Assembly: GCA_000435975.1 (NCBI GenBank)
Contig: FR884143.1
Span: 13,313 to 26,278 of the forward strand
Source of the DNA: Oscillibacter sp. CAG:241
Lineage (GTDB): Bacteria > Bacillota > Clostridia > Oscillospirales > Oscillospiraceae
Direction: 5' to 3'
DNA: 12,966 nucleotides
A model generated the notes under the pieces. It searched no databases, had not been told where the DNA came from, and saw only the letters and a list, made by a program, of their open reading frames with translations. The position numbers and the translations under genes are program-made. Positions 6,941 through 12,966 of this stretch are shown here, in pieces (the first letter of the stretch is position 1; each line of letters opens with the position of its first letter).

Positions 6941-7642
6941 ATGGCAATTCTGGAATGCCGGGAGCTGACCAAATATTTTGACAGCTCCCGGGCCCTGGAC
7001 CACGTCAGCCTGACGGTGGAGCCCGGGCGCATCGTGGGCCTGCTGGGTCCCAACGGCAGCGGCAAGACCACCCTCATCAAGCTGGCCAACGGCCTGCTGG
7101 TGCCCAGCAGCGGCGCCGTCACCATCGACGGGCACACCCCGGGGCCGGAGACCAAGGGCCTGATCTCGTACCTGCCGGAGCGGACGTATCTGTCCGGCTG
7201 GATGAACGTGGTGCAGCTGCTGGACTTCTTCGGCGACTTTTATCCCGATTTTGACCGGGACGCCGCCGAGCACATGCTCTCGGCCCTGGACGTCAGCCCC
7301 AGGCTGCGCATCAAGCAGATGAGCAAGGGCACCCGGGAAAAGGTGCAGCTGATCCTGGTCATGAGCCGGAGGGCCCGGCTGTATCTGCTGGATGAGCCCA
7401 TCGGCGGTGTGGACCCCGCTACCCGGGACTATATCATCCACACCATCCTCACCAACTACAATGAGAACGCGTCTCTTGTGATCTCCACCCACCTGATCGC
7501 CGACGTGGAGAACGTGCTGGACGACGTGATCTTCATCAACAAGGGCCGCGTCCTTCTGCAGCAGTCGGTGGACCAGATCCGCCAGGAAAAGGGCTGCAGC
7601 GTGGACGAGCTGTTCCGGGAGGTGTTCCGCTATGCTGAGTAA
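6941..7642 (+). CDS. ABC transporter ATP-binding protein (YtrB/BcrA-like)
   Basis: 233 residues, a single nucleotide-binding domain. Walker A is GPNGSGKTT (36-44), Walker B LYLLDEP (147-153), D-loop GGVDPA, and the switch histidine is His184 in ISTHL. Two positions depart from the textbook: the signature is MSKGT (127-131) in place of LSGGQ, and the Q-loop region reads SYLPE (77-80) without a glutamine. Both variants are familiar in exporters of the YtrB/BcrA/EcsA type. The ribosome binding site lies in the end of gntR, and the gene overlaps the permease by 11 bp, so the three proteins are translationally coupled. It probably energises export or extraction of an amphipathic molecule. The substrate cannot be read from the sequence. 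Confidence 0.95.
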   Translation: MAILECRELTKYFDSSRALDHVSLTVEPGRIVGLLGPNGSGKTTLIKLANGLLVPSSGAVTIDGHTPGPETKGLISYLPERTYLSGWMNVVQLLDFFGDFYPDFDRDAAEHMLSALDVSPRLRIKQMSKGTREKVQLILVMSRRARLYLLDEPIGGVDPATRDYIIHTILTNYNENASLVISTHLIADVENVLDDVIFINKGRVLLQQSVDQIRQEKGCSVDELFREVFRYAE

Positions 7643-8435
7643 GCTGCTGAAATACGAGTTCCGGGCCACCGGGCGCATCATGCTGCCGGTATACGCCCTG
7701 CTGCTGGTGACGGCAGGCGGCACCAGCGTCACCGGCTCCCTGATGGGCCGCTATCCCGAGAGCACGGTTCTGTCCATTTTCCGGACGCTGTTTATGACGC
7801 TGTTCGCCTTCACCACCTTCGGCGTGCTGCTGCTGACCCTGGTGCTGATGGTGTACCGGTTCTATAAGAACCTGATGACCGACGAGGGCTATCTGATGTT
7901 CACCCTGCCGGTGAGCCGCAGCCAGCTGATCTGGTCCAAGCTCATCGTGTCCATGGCATGGGGCATCCTGTCGGCGGTGCTGGCGGCGCTGATGTGGACC
8001 ATGGTGCTGTCCGTGACGGGCGGCGAGAACCTGTTCGCCGGCATATTCCGGGGGCTGCGGTCCCTGATGGAGTCCCTGAGCGGCAACGCCACCGGATGCA
8101 TCGTGGGCCTGGTGGTGCTGCTTCTGGCCGCCGAGCTGGCGTCGTATCTGCGGTTCTATGCCGCCATCTCCCTGGGCCACAGCTTCTCCAACCACAAGGT
8201 CCTGCTGTCGGTGGTGTTCTACATCGGCTTCGGCATCGCCGTGCAGACCATTCTGTCCGTGGTCACCGCCGCAGGCATACGCATTGATGTGGACCCCGAC
8301 TTCTGGGCGGACCCGCCTGCGGCTGTGCTCCTGTCCTATGTGATCTGGGGTACCGCGGCGTGGAGCGTCCTGGAATGCGCGGCGTACTACATTCTCACAC
8401 TTCTGACGCTGAAAAAGCGCCTGAATCTGCAATAA
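7632..8435 (+). CDS. ABC transporter permease, six-helix type
   Basis: 267 residues with six hydrophobic spans at about residues 16-39, 52-78, 104-130, 155-175, 189-213 and 233-256. The segment between spans 2 and 3, YRFYKNLMTDEGYLMFTLPVS, is a conserved cytosolic coupling region of Firmicutes ABC permeases found next to YtrA-type regulators. There are no signs of a large extracellular domain, so it is not a BceB/FtsX-type permease. It overlaps the ATPase gene by 11 bp and is the last gene before a strong terminator. A homodimer with two copies of the ATPase is the simplest complex. Function by analogy: envelope-stress or peptide export. Exact substrate unknown. Confidence 0.9.
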   Translation: MLSKLLKYEFRATGRIMLPVYALLLVTAGGTSVTGSLMGRYPESTVLSIFRTLFMTLFAFTTFGVLLLTLVLMVYRFYKNLMTDEGYLMFTLPVSRSQLIWSKLIVSMAWGILSAVLAALMWTMVLSVTGGENLFAGIFRGLRSLMESLSGNATGCIVGLVVLLLAAELASYLRFYAAISLGHSFSNHKVLLSVVFYIGFGIAVQTILSVVTAAGIRIDVDPDFWADPPAAVLLSYVIWGTAAWSVLECAAYYILTLLTLKKRLNLQ

Positions 8436-8448
8436 CCCTGTTCCCACC

Positions 8449-8493
8449 CGCCCCCGGGCCTGTCAAAACGACAGGTCCGGGGGCGTTTTTTTT
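8449..8493 (+). terminator. Strong Rho-independent terminator of the gntR-ABC operon
   Basis: A 16-bp stem (8449-8464 with 8470-8485) with one G-T wobble closes an AAAAC loop and is followed by T8 (8486-8493). Confidence 0.95.
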
Positions 8494-8507
8494 GTGGGGT
8501 CCCACAA
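8492..8507. promoter_or_regulatory. 16-bp palindrome upstream of the buk promoter
   Basis: TTGTGGG-GT-CCCACAA is a perfect dyad with 7-bp arms, ending 26 bp before the buk -35 box. Its TTGTG/CACAA ends resemble the redox regulator Rex, but the spacing between them is 6 rather than 8 bases, so it is not a standard Rex box. It could be an operator or simply follow from the terminator T tract. Confidence 0.3.
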
Positions 8508-8533
8508 GGTTTTCCCATCCCCGGAAATCACCG

Positions 8534-8562
8534 TTGACAAACGGGAACGGGACTGCCATAAT
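8534..8562 (+). promoter_or_regulatory. Sigma-A promoter of the buk-iorAB cluster
   Basis: TTGACA (8534-8539), 17 bases, then CATAAT (8557-8562), helped by an extended -10 TG at 8554-8555. An exact inverted repeat, GGAACGGG (8544-8551) and CCCGTTCC (8593-8600), spans the -10 and start site and may add a control step. The leader is about 48 bases. Confidence 0.8.
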
Positions 8563-8616
8563 AAAACTGTTCATTAAGTTATTCGGTGAAAACCCGTTCC
8601 GGAGAGGAGCCCGCCT

Positions 8617-9672
8617 ATGAAGGTATTGATCATCAACCCCGGCGCTACCAGCACCAAGATCGCCGTTTTCGACGAGGAGGAGCAGCTGTTCAAAAAGAGC
8701 ATCGACCACTCTGCCCAGGAGCTGGACCGGTTCGACCGGGTCATTGACCAGGCGGACTTCCGCCAGAAGGCCATTCTGGACGCCGTGACAGAGGGCGGCT
8801 TTCGGCTGACGGACTTTGCCGCCGTGTGCGGCCGGGGCGGCCTGTACCGGCCCATCCCCTCCGGCACCTACGCCGTCAACGACCGGGTCATGCACGACGT
8901 GGAGGCCGCGCCCTACGGCGAGCACCCCTCCAACCTGGGGGCGTATCTGGCCCGGCGCATCGGCGACATGGTGGGCATCCCCGCCTTTTTCGTGGATCCG
9001 GTGTGCGTGGACGAGATGACGGACGTGGCCCACTACACGGGCTTTGCCGATTTCCGCCGCCTGAGCCAGTTCCACGCCCTGAACCAGAAGTCCATCGGCC
9101 GGAAGGCTGCGGCGGCGCTGGGCAGACCCTATGAGCAGGTCAACCTTATCGTCTGTCATCTGGGCGGCGGCGTGTCCGTGGCGGCCCACCACCACGGACG
9201 GGTGGTGGACGTGTTCAACGTCAAGGACGAGGGCTCCATGGGCATGGACCGGGCCGGCGGCCTTCCGGTGAACCAGCTGATCGATTACTGCTATTCCGGC
9301 AAAAGCAAGGACCAGGTCAAAAAGACCCTGGGCCGCCGGGCGGGGATGTTCTCCTATCTGGGCACCACGGATTTCCGGGTCATCTGCGCCAAGGTCACGG
9401 AGGGCGACCCCCAATTCGTGGAGGCATACCAGGCCCTGGTATATCAGCTGGCCAAGGACATCGGCGCCATGGCGGCGGTGCTGCGCTTCCACGTGGACGC
9501 CATCGCCTATACCGGCGGCATGGCCTATGAGCAGTTCTTCTGCGACGACATCACCGCCTATGTGGGGGGGCTTGCCCCGGTGCTGCGCTTCCCCGGCGAG
9601 GAGGAGATGCGCTCCCTGGCGGAGGGCGCCCTGCGGGTGCTCCACGGCCAGGCCCAGCCTCTGGCATACTGA
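8617..9672 (+). CDS. buk: Butyrate kinase family acyl kinase
   Basis: 351 residues, the normal Buk size. This ASKHA-fold enzyme converts an acyl phosphate plus ADP to acyl acid plus ATP (butyrate kinase; some members prefer branched-chain acids). The N-terminal phosphate loop NPGATSTKIAVF (7-18), the CGRGGLYRPI block (71-80), the second loop LGGGVSVAA (182-190) and the GSMGMDRAGGLP segment (206-217) are all as in the family. The ATG follows GGAGAGGAG by 7 bases. It is followed by iorA-iorB in the same direction with no true terminator between. A phosphate acyltransferase (Ptb) needed to make the acyl phosphate is not in the window. The linked oxidoreductase hints that an aryl-acetyl or branched acyl group, rather than butyryl, may be the substrate; that is inference. 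Confidence 0.93.
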   Translation: MKVLIINPGATSTKIAVFDEEEQLFKKSIDHSAQELDRFDRVIDQADFRQKAILDAVTEGGFRLTDFAAVCGRGGLYRPIPSGTYAVNDRVMHDVEAAPYGEHPSNLGAYLARRIGDMVGIPAFFVDPVCVDEMTDVAHYTGFADFRRLSQFHALNQKSIGRKAAAALGRPYEQVNLIVCHLGGGVSVAAHHHGRVVDVFNVKDEGSMGMDRAGGLPVNQLIDYCYSGKSKDQVKKTLGRRAGMFSYLGTTDFRVICAKVTEGDPQFVEAYQALVYQLAKDIGAMAAVLRFHVDAIAYTGGMAYEQFFCDDITAYVGGLAPVLRFPGEEEMRSLAEGALRVLHGQAQPLAY

Positions 9673-9692
9673 GCATTTTTCCGTCCACCGGC

Positions 9693-9729
9693 GGCGGCCC
9701 GTCACATTTGGGAAGGGGGACGGGCCGCC
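9693..9729 (+). other. Stable hairpin between buk and iorA
   Basis: A perfect 11-bp GC-rich stem (9693-9703 with 9719-9729) has a 15-base loop and no T tract after it. It could protect or process the mRNA, or reduce read-through, so that buk and iorAB are made in different amounts. No good separate promoter is visible before iorA. Confidence 0.45.
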
Positions 9730-9786
9730 CCGGCGGGTTTCCACATCATAACCACCCCACTGCGTATAGAAAGGAAGGAGATCACC

Positions 9787-11559
9787 ATGAAGCACCTGAT
9801 GTCCGGCAACGAGGCCACCGCCCGGGGCGTCTATGAGGCCGGGATCAAAATCTGTTCCGCCTACCCCGGCACCCCCAGCACCGAGATTCTGGAGAATCTG
9901 CCCCAGTATAAGGACGATGTGTACTGCGAGTGGGCCCCCAACGAGAAGGTAGCCACCGAAGTGGCCTACGGCGCGTCCATCGCCGGTTCCCGTTCCTTCT
10001 GCACCATGAAAATGGTGGGTCTGAACGTGGCGGCGGACCCCCTGTTCACCGCCGGCTACATGGGCGTGGGCGGCGCGTTCATCGTGGTCACCGCCGACGA
10101 TCCCAGCTGCCATTCCTCTCAGAATGAGCAGGACAACCGCCACTATGCCCGGGCTGCCAAGATCGCCATGGTGGAGCCCAGCGATGCCCAGGAGTGCAAG
10201 GACTTTGTGGCCCTGGCCTGCGAGGTGTCCGAGCTGTTCGACACGCCGGTGCTGTACCGCACCACCACCCGGGTCTGCCACTCCAAGGGCCTGGTGGAAT
10301 TTGGCCAGCGCACGGAGCACACCCATGCGCCCTATGCCCGCAACGTCCGCAAGTTCGTCTGCACCCCGGCTCACGCCTATGCCAACCACCCTCTGGTGGA
10401 GGAGCGGCTGGAGAAGCTGCGGGAATACGGCTGCACCCGGGCTCTGGAAAACGGCCTGAACAAGCTGGAGATGGGCGACGGCAGGGTGGGCGTCATCACC
10501 GCCTCCATCGCCTATGAATACGCCAAGGAGGTGTTCCCGGAGGGGACGTCCTTCCTGAAGCTGGGCCTGACCTTCCCCCTGCCTATGGACCTGATCCGGG
10601 ACTTTGCCTCCAAGGTGGAGAAGCTCTACGTCATCGAGGAGCTGGAGCCCTTTATGGAGGACCAGATCAAGGCCGCCGGCATCCCCTGCGTGGGCAAGGA
10701 GCTGACGGGCCTTCTGTACGAGCTGAACACCCAGCTGCTGCGCCAGCGGGTGCTGGGCCAGAAGGCGGATTACCGCACCGTGGACGTGGCCCCGGCCAAC
10801 CGGCCCCCGGCCCTCTGTCCCGGCTGCCCCCACCGGGGATTCTTCTATACCCTGTCCAAGAACAAGAACTATGTGGTCACCGGCGACATCGGCTGCTATA
10901 CCCTGGGCTGCGCCGCCCCGCTGAACTGCATGGACTCCGTGGTGTGCATGGGCGCGGGCTTCTCCGCCGGCATGGGCATCGCCAAGAGCTTTGAAAAAGA
11001 GGGCGTCACCGGCAAGGTGGTGTTCGGCGTGGTGGGCGATTCCACCTTCTTCCACAGCGGCATGACCGGCGCGGCGGAGATCGTGTACAACAAGGGGCGC
11101 ATGATCCCCTGCGTGCTGGATAACCGCATCACCGGCATGACCGGCCACCAGGACAACCCCGGCACCGGCTATACCCTCCAGGGGGACCCCACCGCACTTC
11201 TCAGCGTGGAAAAAATCCTTACGGCCCTGGGCTTTGCCCCGGTGCTGACGGTGGATCCCCAGGACCTGAAGGCCATGAAGGCCGCCGTGGACCAGGCCGT
11301 GGCCGCCCTGGACGCCGGGCAGCAGCCCGCCATCGTTACCCGCCGTCCCTGCCTGCTGATCAAGCGGGATAAGTTCCGGAAGGGCATGTGCCGCGTCAAT
11401 GCCGACAAGTGCCGCAGCTGCCGCAGCTGCCTGAAGGTGGGCTGCCCGGCTATCTCCCTGGAAAACGGCAAGGCCGTCATTGACCGCACCCAGTGCGTGG
11501 GCTGCACCGTGTGCGCCCAGGTCTGCCCCTTCGACGCCATCGAAAAGGAGGAAAAGTAA
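9787..11559 (+). CDS. iorA: Indolepyruvate:ferredoxin oxidoreductase, alpha subunit
   Basis: 590 residues, within the family range. With IorB it decarboxylates arylpyruvates (from Trp, Phe, Tyr) to arylacetyl-CoA and reduces ferredoxin, using thiamine diphosphate (TPP) and iron-sulfur clusters, in the cytoplasm. The N-terminal half has the pyrimidine-binding fold with SAYPGTPSTEI (24-34) and Glu53 in NEKVATE. The TPP pyrophosphate domain has CPGCPHRG (344-351), GDIGCYTLG (366-374) and GDST (417-420) leading to DNRITGMTGHQDNPGTG (445-461). The C-terminus adds two ferredoxin-type motifs, CRSCRSCLKVGCP and CVGCTVCAQVCP, for two [4Fe-4S] clusters. GGAAGGAG lies seven bases before the ATG. One base separates its stop from iorB. 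Aromatic substrates are the family norm; aliphatic 2-oxoacids cannot be excluded. Confidence 0.96.
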   Translation: MKHLMSGNEATARGVYEAGIKICSAYPGTPSTEILENLPQYKDDVYCEWAPNEKVATEVAYGASIAGSRSFCTMKMVGLNVAADPLFTAGYMGVGGAFIVVTADDPSCHSSQNEQDNRHYARAAKIAMVEPSDAQECKDFVALACEVSELFDTPVLYRTTTRVCHSKGLVEFGQRTEHTHAPYARNVRKFVCTPAHAYANHPLVEERLEKLREYGCTRALENGLNKLEMGDGRVGVITASIAYEYAKEVFPEGTSFLKLGLTFPLPMDLIRDFASKVEKLYVIEELEPFMEDQIKAAGIPCVGKELTGLLYELNTQLLRQRVLGQKADYRTVDVAPANRPPALCPGCPHRGFFYTLSKNKNYVVTGDIGCYTLGCAAPLNCMDSVVCMGAGFSAGMGIAKSFEKEGVTGKVVFGVVGDSTFFHSGMTGAAEIVYNKGRMIPCVLDNRITGMTGHQDNPGTGYTLQGDPTALLSVEKILTALGFAPVLTVDPQDLKAMKAAVDQAVAALDAGQQPAIVTRRPCLLIKRDKFRKGMCRVNADKCRSCRSCLKVGCPAISLENGKAVIDRTQCVGCTVCAQVCPFDAIEKEEK

Positions 11560-11560
11560 C

Positions 11561-12148
11561 ATGTCCAACGTGAAAAGTGCGCTGCTGGTGGGCGTGGGCG
11601 GTCAGGGCGCCATCCTGATCTCCAAGATCATGTCCAACGGCTTCATGCAGGCCGGGTTCGACGTGAAGCAGAGCGAGGTACACGGCATGGCCCAGCGTGG
11701 CGGCTCCGTGTCCACCCAGGTCCGCTGGGGCGACAAGGTCTACGGCCCCGTGTTCGGCAAGGGTGAGGCGGACATTATGGTGGCCCTGGAGCGGATGGAG
11801 GCCGTTCGCTACGCCGAGTTCCTGAAGCCCGACGGCGTGGCCGTCATCAATGACTATGCCATCAAATCCACCACCATTGCCTCCGGGGCCGAGACGTATC
11901 CGGACGGCTGCATCGAGGCCATGGAAAAGGTGTTCCGTACCATCGCCGTCCCCGCCAGCGAGATCGCCCTGGACCTGGGCAACGCCAGGTGCATGAACGT
12001 GGTGCTGTTCGGCGCCATGTGCGACAGCCTGGGCTGTCCCCAGATCGACTGGGAGCAGGTGGTGGCCGACACCGTGCCGGAAAAGGTGCGGGAGCTGAAC
12101 ATCCGGGCCTTCCGGGCCGGCCGCGAGGCCGCCCAGAGGTGCCGCTGA
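11561..12148 (+). CDS. iorB: Indolepyruvate:ferredoxin oxidoreductase, beta subunit
   Basis: 195 residues, typical of IorB, the gamma-domain partner that completes the active site and CoA handling of the oxidoreductase. It opens with LLVGVGGQGAILISKI (8-23) and has the hallmark EVHGMAQRGGSVSTQVRWG at about 39-57. The ATG at 11561 is chosen, although the frame is open from 11480, because the upstream part overlaps the iorA cluster-binding region and AAGGAGG sits at the end of iorA. It lies one base after iorA, so the two subunits are translationally coupled. A terminator follows 20 bp after the stop. Confidence 0.95.
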   Translation: MSNVKSALLVGVGGQGAILISKIMSNGFMQAGFDVKQSEVHGMAQRGGSVSTQVRWGDKVYGPVFGKGEADIMVALERMEAVRYAEFLKPDGVAVINDYAIKSTTIASGAETYPDGCIEAMEKVFRTIAVPASEIALDLGNARCMNVVLFGAMCDSLGCPQIDWEQVVADTVPEKVRELNIRAFRAGREAAQRCR

Positions 12149-12163
12149 TCCCCGGAAACAGAC

Positions 12164-12199
12164 AAAAAAATCCCCGGTGCCAGGCACCGGGGATTTTTT
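12164..12199. terminator. Bidirectional terminator between iorB and the ferredoxin gene
   Basis: A7 (12164-12170), then a perfect stem ATCCCCGGTGC (12170-12180) with GCACCGGGGAT (12184-12194) around a CAG loop, then T6 (12194-12199). It ends both convergent transcripts. Confidence 0.95.
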
Positions 12200-12212
12200 C
12201 AGACTGATGTAA

Positions 12213-12386
12213 TTAGTCAGCAGGATTGATAGCGCCGTTGGGGCAGGTATCACTGCAGGTACCGCAGTCCAGGCAAGCGTTGGCATCGATCACATAACGA
12301 TCGTCACCCTGGGAAATAGCACCCACGGGACAGACGTCAGCGCAAGCGCCGCAGCTGACACAAGCAGAGCCGATCTGATAAGCCAT
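12213..12386 (-). CDS. Clostridial-type 2[4Fe-4S] ferredoxin
   Basis: 57 residues, the size of a classical clostridial ferredoxin, a soluble low-potential electron carrier. Two cluster motifs are complete: CVSCGACADVCP (residues 9-20) and CLDCGTCSDTCP (38-49). Each gives three Cys to its own cluster and a fourth to the other in the usual way. The start MAYQIGSACVSCG is typical, and GGAGGTG lies five to six bases upstream. Codon use is unlike its neighbours, with many GCT, GGT, CGT and TGC/TGT choices, as expected for a very highly expressed gene. It has its own promoter and faces iorB across a shared terminator. It is the likely electron acceptor of IorAB, among other oxidoreductases. The partner assignment is inferred from position and chemistry. 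Confidence 0.95.
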   Translation of the reverse strand: MAYQIGSACVSCGACADVCPVGAISQGDDRYVIDANACLDCGTCSDTCPNGAINPAD

Positions 12387-12415
12387 AGTAGCACCTCCAT
12401 TCAGATTATGGCATT

Positions 12416-12443
12416 ATTGTATCATGAAAATCCGAAAATGCAA
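12416..12443 (-). promoter_or_regulatory. Sigma-A promoter of the ferredoxin gene
   Basis: On the minus strand, TTGCAT (12443-12438), 16 bases, then TACAAT (12421-12416), in an AT-rich stretch. The leader is about 25 bases, with no further structure evident. Confidence 0.7.
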
Positions 12444-12517
12444 CCCCCTGTCCGGATGAAATATCTGTAAACTTTCATTTTTCGTGGCGGTTCACAGTCC
12501 CGGGGGCCGGGATGGCC

Positions 12518-12546
12518 TTGCGTCCTGTGAAAAAGTATATTACAAT
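12518..12546 (+). promoter_or_regulatory. Sigma-A promoter of the methyltransferase gene
   Basis: TTGCGT (12518-12523), 17 bases, then TACAAT (12541-12546). It is divergent from the ferredoxin promoter, with about 75 bp between the two -35 boxes. Confidence 0.6.
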
Positions 12547-12574
12547 AGGAGAAAACACCGGGGAGGGGAGCGTC

Positions 12575-12966
12575 ATGGAGCATTGGGACCGGCTTTGGCC
12601 CGGCGGGTATACATTCGCATATGCCGACGGACTGTTCCGCCCCTCCACGGATACGTTTCTGCTGGGGGGCTTTCCCCGGCTGCGGCGGGGGATGACCGTG
12701 TGCGACCTGGGAGCCGGCACGGGGCTGCTGGGCCTGCTGCTGCTGGCCCGGGAGCCGGAGCTGACCGTCACCGGGGTGGAGCTCCAGCCCGCCGCCTGCG
12801 GGCTTTTCCGCCGGACGGCGGCGGAAAACGGCCTGGAGGACCGGCTGCGGTGCCTGGAGGGGGACCTGCGGGACCCGGGGCTGCTGCCGCCGGGACGGTT
12901 CCGGCTGGCGGTGTCCAACCCACCGTATTTCCCGCCGGAGGCCGGAGCCGTGGCCCCGGACGCCGC
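12575..12966 (+). CDS. tRNA1(Val) A37 N6-methyltransferase-like protein (TrmN6/YfiC type), 3' end outside the window
   Basis: The first 130 codons of a class I S-adenosylmethionine (SAM)-dependent methyltransferase. The opening GYTFAYADGLFRPSTDTFLL (11-30) matches the TrmN6 family lead (a Phe-rich, Asp-Thr-Phe-Leu-Leu stretch), DLGAGTG (44-50) is the SAM-binding motif I, GVEL (67-70) carries the acidic ribose ligand, and NPPY (115-118) is the catalytic motif of N6-adenine methyltransferases. Members methylate A37 of tRNA-Val. Related NPPY enzymes act on other RNAs, DNA or protein, so the exact target is a family inference. GGGGAGGGG precedes the ATG at 12575. The frame runs off the window end without a stop. 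Confidence 0.88.
   Translation, partial: MEHWDRLWPGGYTFAYADGLFRPSTDTFLLGGFPRLRRGMTVCDLGAGTGLLGLLLLAREPELTVTGVELQPAACGLFRRTAAENGLEDRLRCLEGDLRDPGLLPPGRFRLAVSNPPYFPPEAGAVAPDA

Noticed and set aside
8492..8507. A Rex operator
   Set aside because: The TTGTG and CACAA halves are 6 bases apart rather than 8, so the site does not fit the established Rex pattern.
8395..11568. A 1057-codon open frame on the minus strand opposite buk and iorA
   Set aside because: It is the complement of two well-recognised genes. Its product is a Gly/His/Val-rich sequence without a known fold, as expected from the antisense of GC-rich genes.
1..12966. tRNA, rRNA, insertion sequence or phage features
   Set aside because: No such features were recognised by reading the sequence; gaps between genes are short and are explained by promoters and terminators.

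Overview
The window is GC-rich, tightly packed and dominated by GC-ending codons. It carries spore genes (spoVAD, spoVAE), a Buk-family acyl kinase, an indolepyruvate:ferredoxin oxidoreductase and a clostridial 2[4Fe-4S] ferredoxin. Together these suggest a strictly anaerobic, spore-forming, fermentative Clostridia member, most likely a high-GC gut Oscillospiraceae relative. That placement is inference from gene content and base composition, not from a marker search.

Layout. (1) 1-1523, plus strand: a terminator and a sigma-G-like promoter, then spoVAD and spoVAE, which act in dipicolinic acid uptake into the forespore, ending at a shared bidirectional terminator. (2) 1549-4366, minus strand: deoC and deoD (deoxyribonucleoside breakdown), then a BMP/PnrA-type nucleoside-binding lipoprotein with its own strong promoter. 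The lipoprotein frame is broken by a 35-bp near-perfect tandem duplication. (3) 4456-6480, minus strand: an uncharacterised protein with three membrane helices and a large extracytoplasmic part. Its frame breaks at a 22-base homopolymer inside a pure G/C block. (4) 6510-8493, plus strand, divergent from (3): a YtrA-type GntR repressor, an ABC ATPase and a six-helix ABC permease, closed by a strong terminator. (5) 8534-12199, plus strand: buk, iorA and iorB, read as one fermentation cluster that makes acyl-CoA from 2-oxoacids, reduces ferredoxin and may recover ATP. (6) 12213-12443, minus strand: a 57-residue ferredoxin that converges on iorB through a shared terminator and is a plausible electron acceptor for it. 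(7) 12518-end, plus strand: the start of a TrmN6-like methyltransferase.

Most genes belong to well-known families and I see no clearly new molecular system. The observations most worth a second look are the two frame-breaking anomalies (positions 2055-2128 and 4808-4864), the buk-iorAB-ferredoxin cluster, the nucleoside lipoprotein without visible transporter partners, and the repeat-based control region in front of the GntR operon. The two anomalies may be assembly errors; the G22 tract could instead be a phase-variation site.
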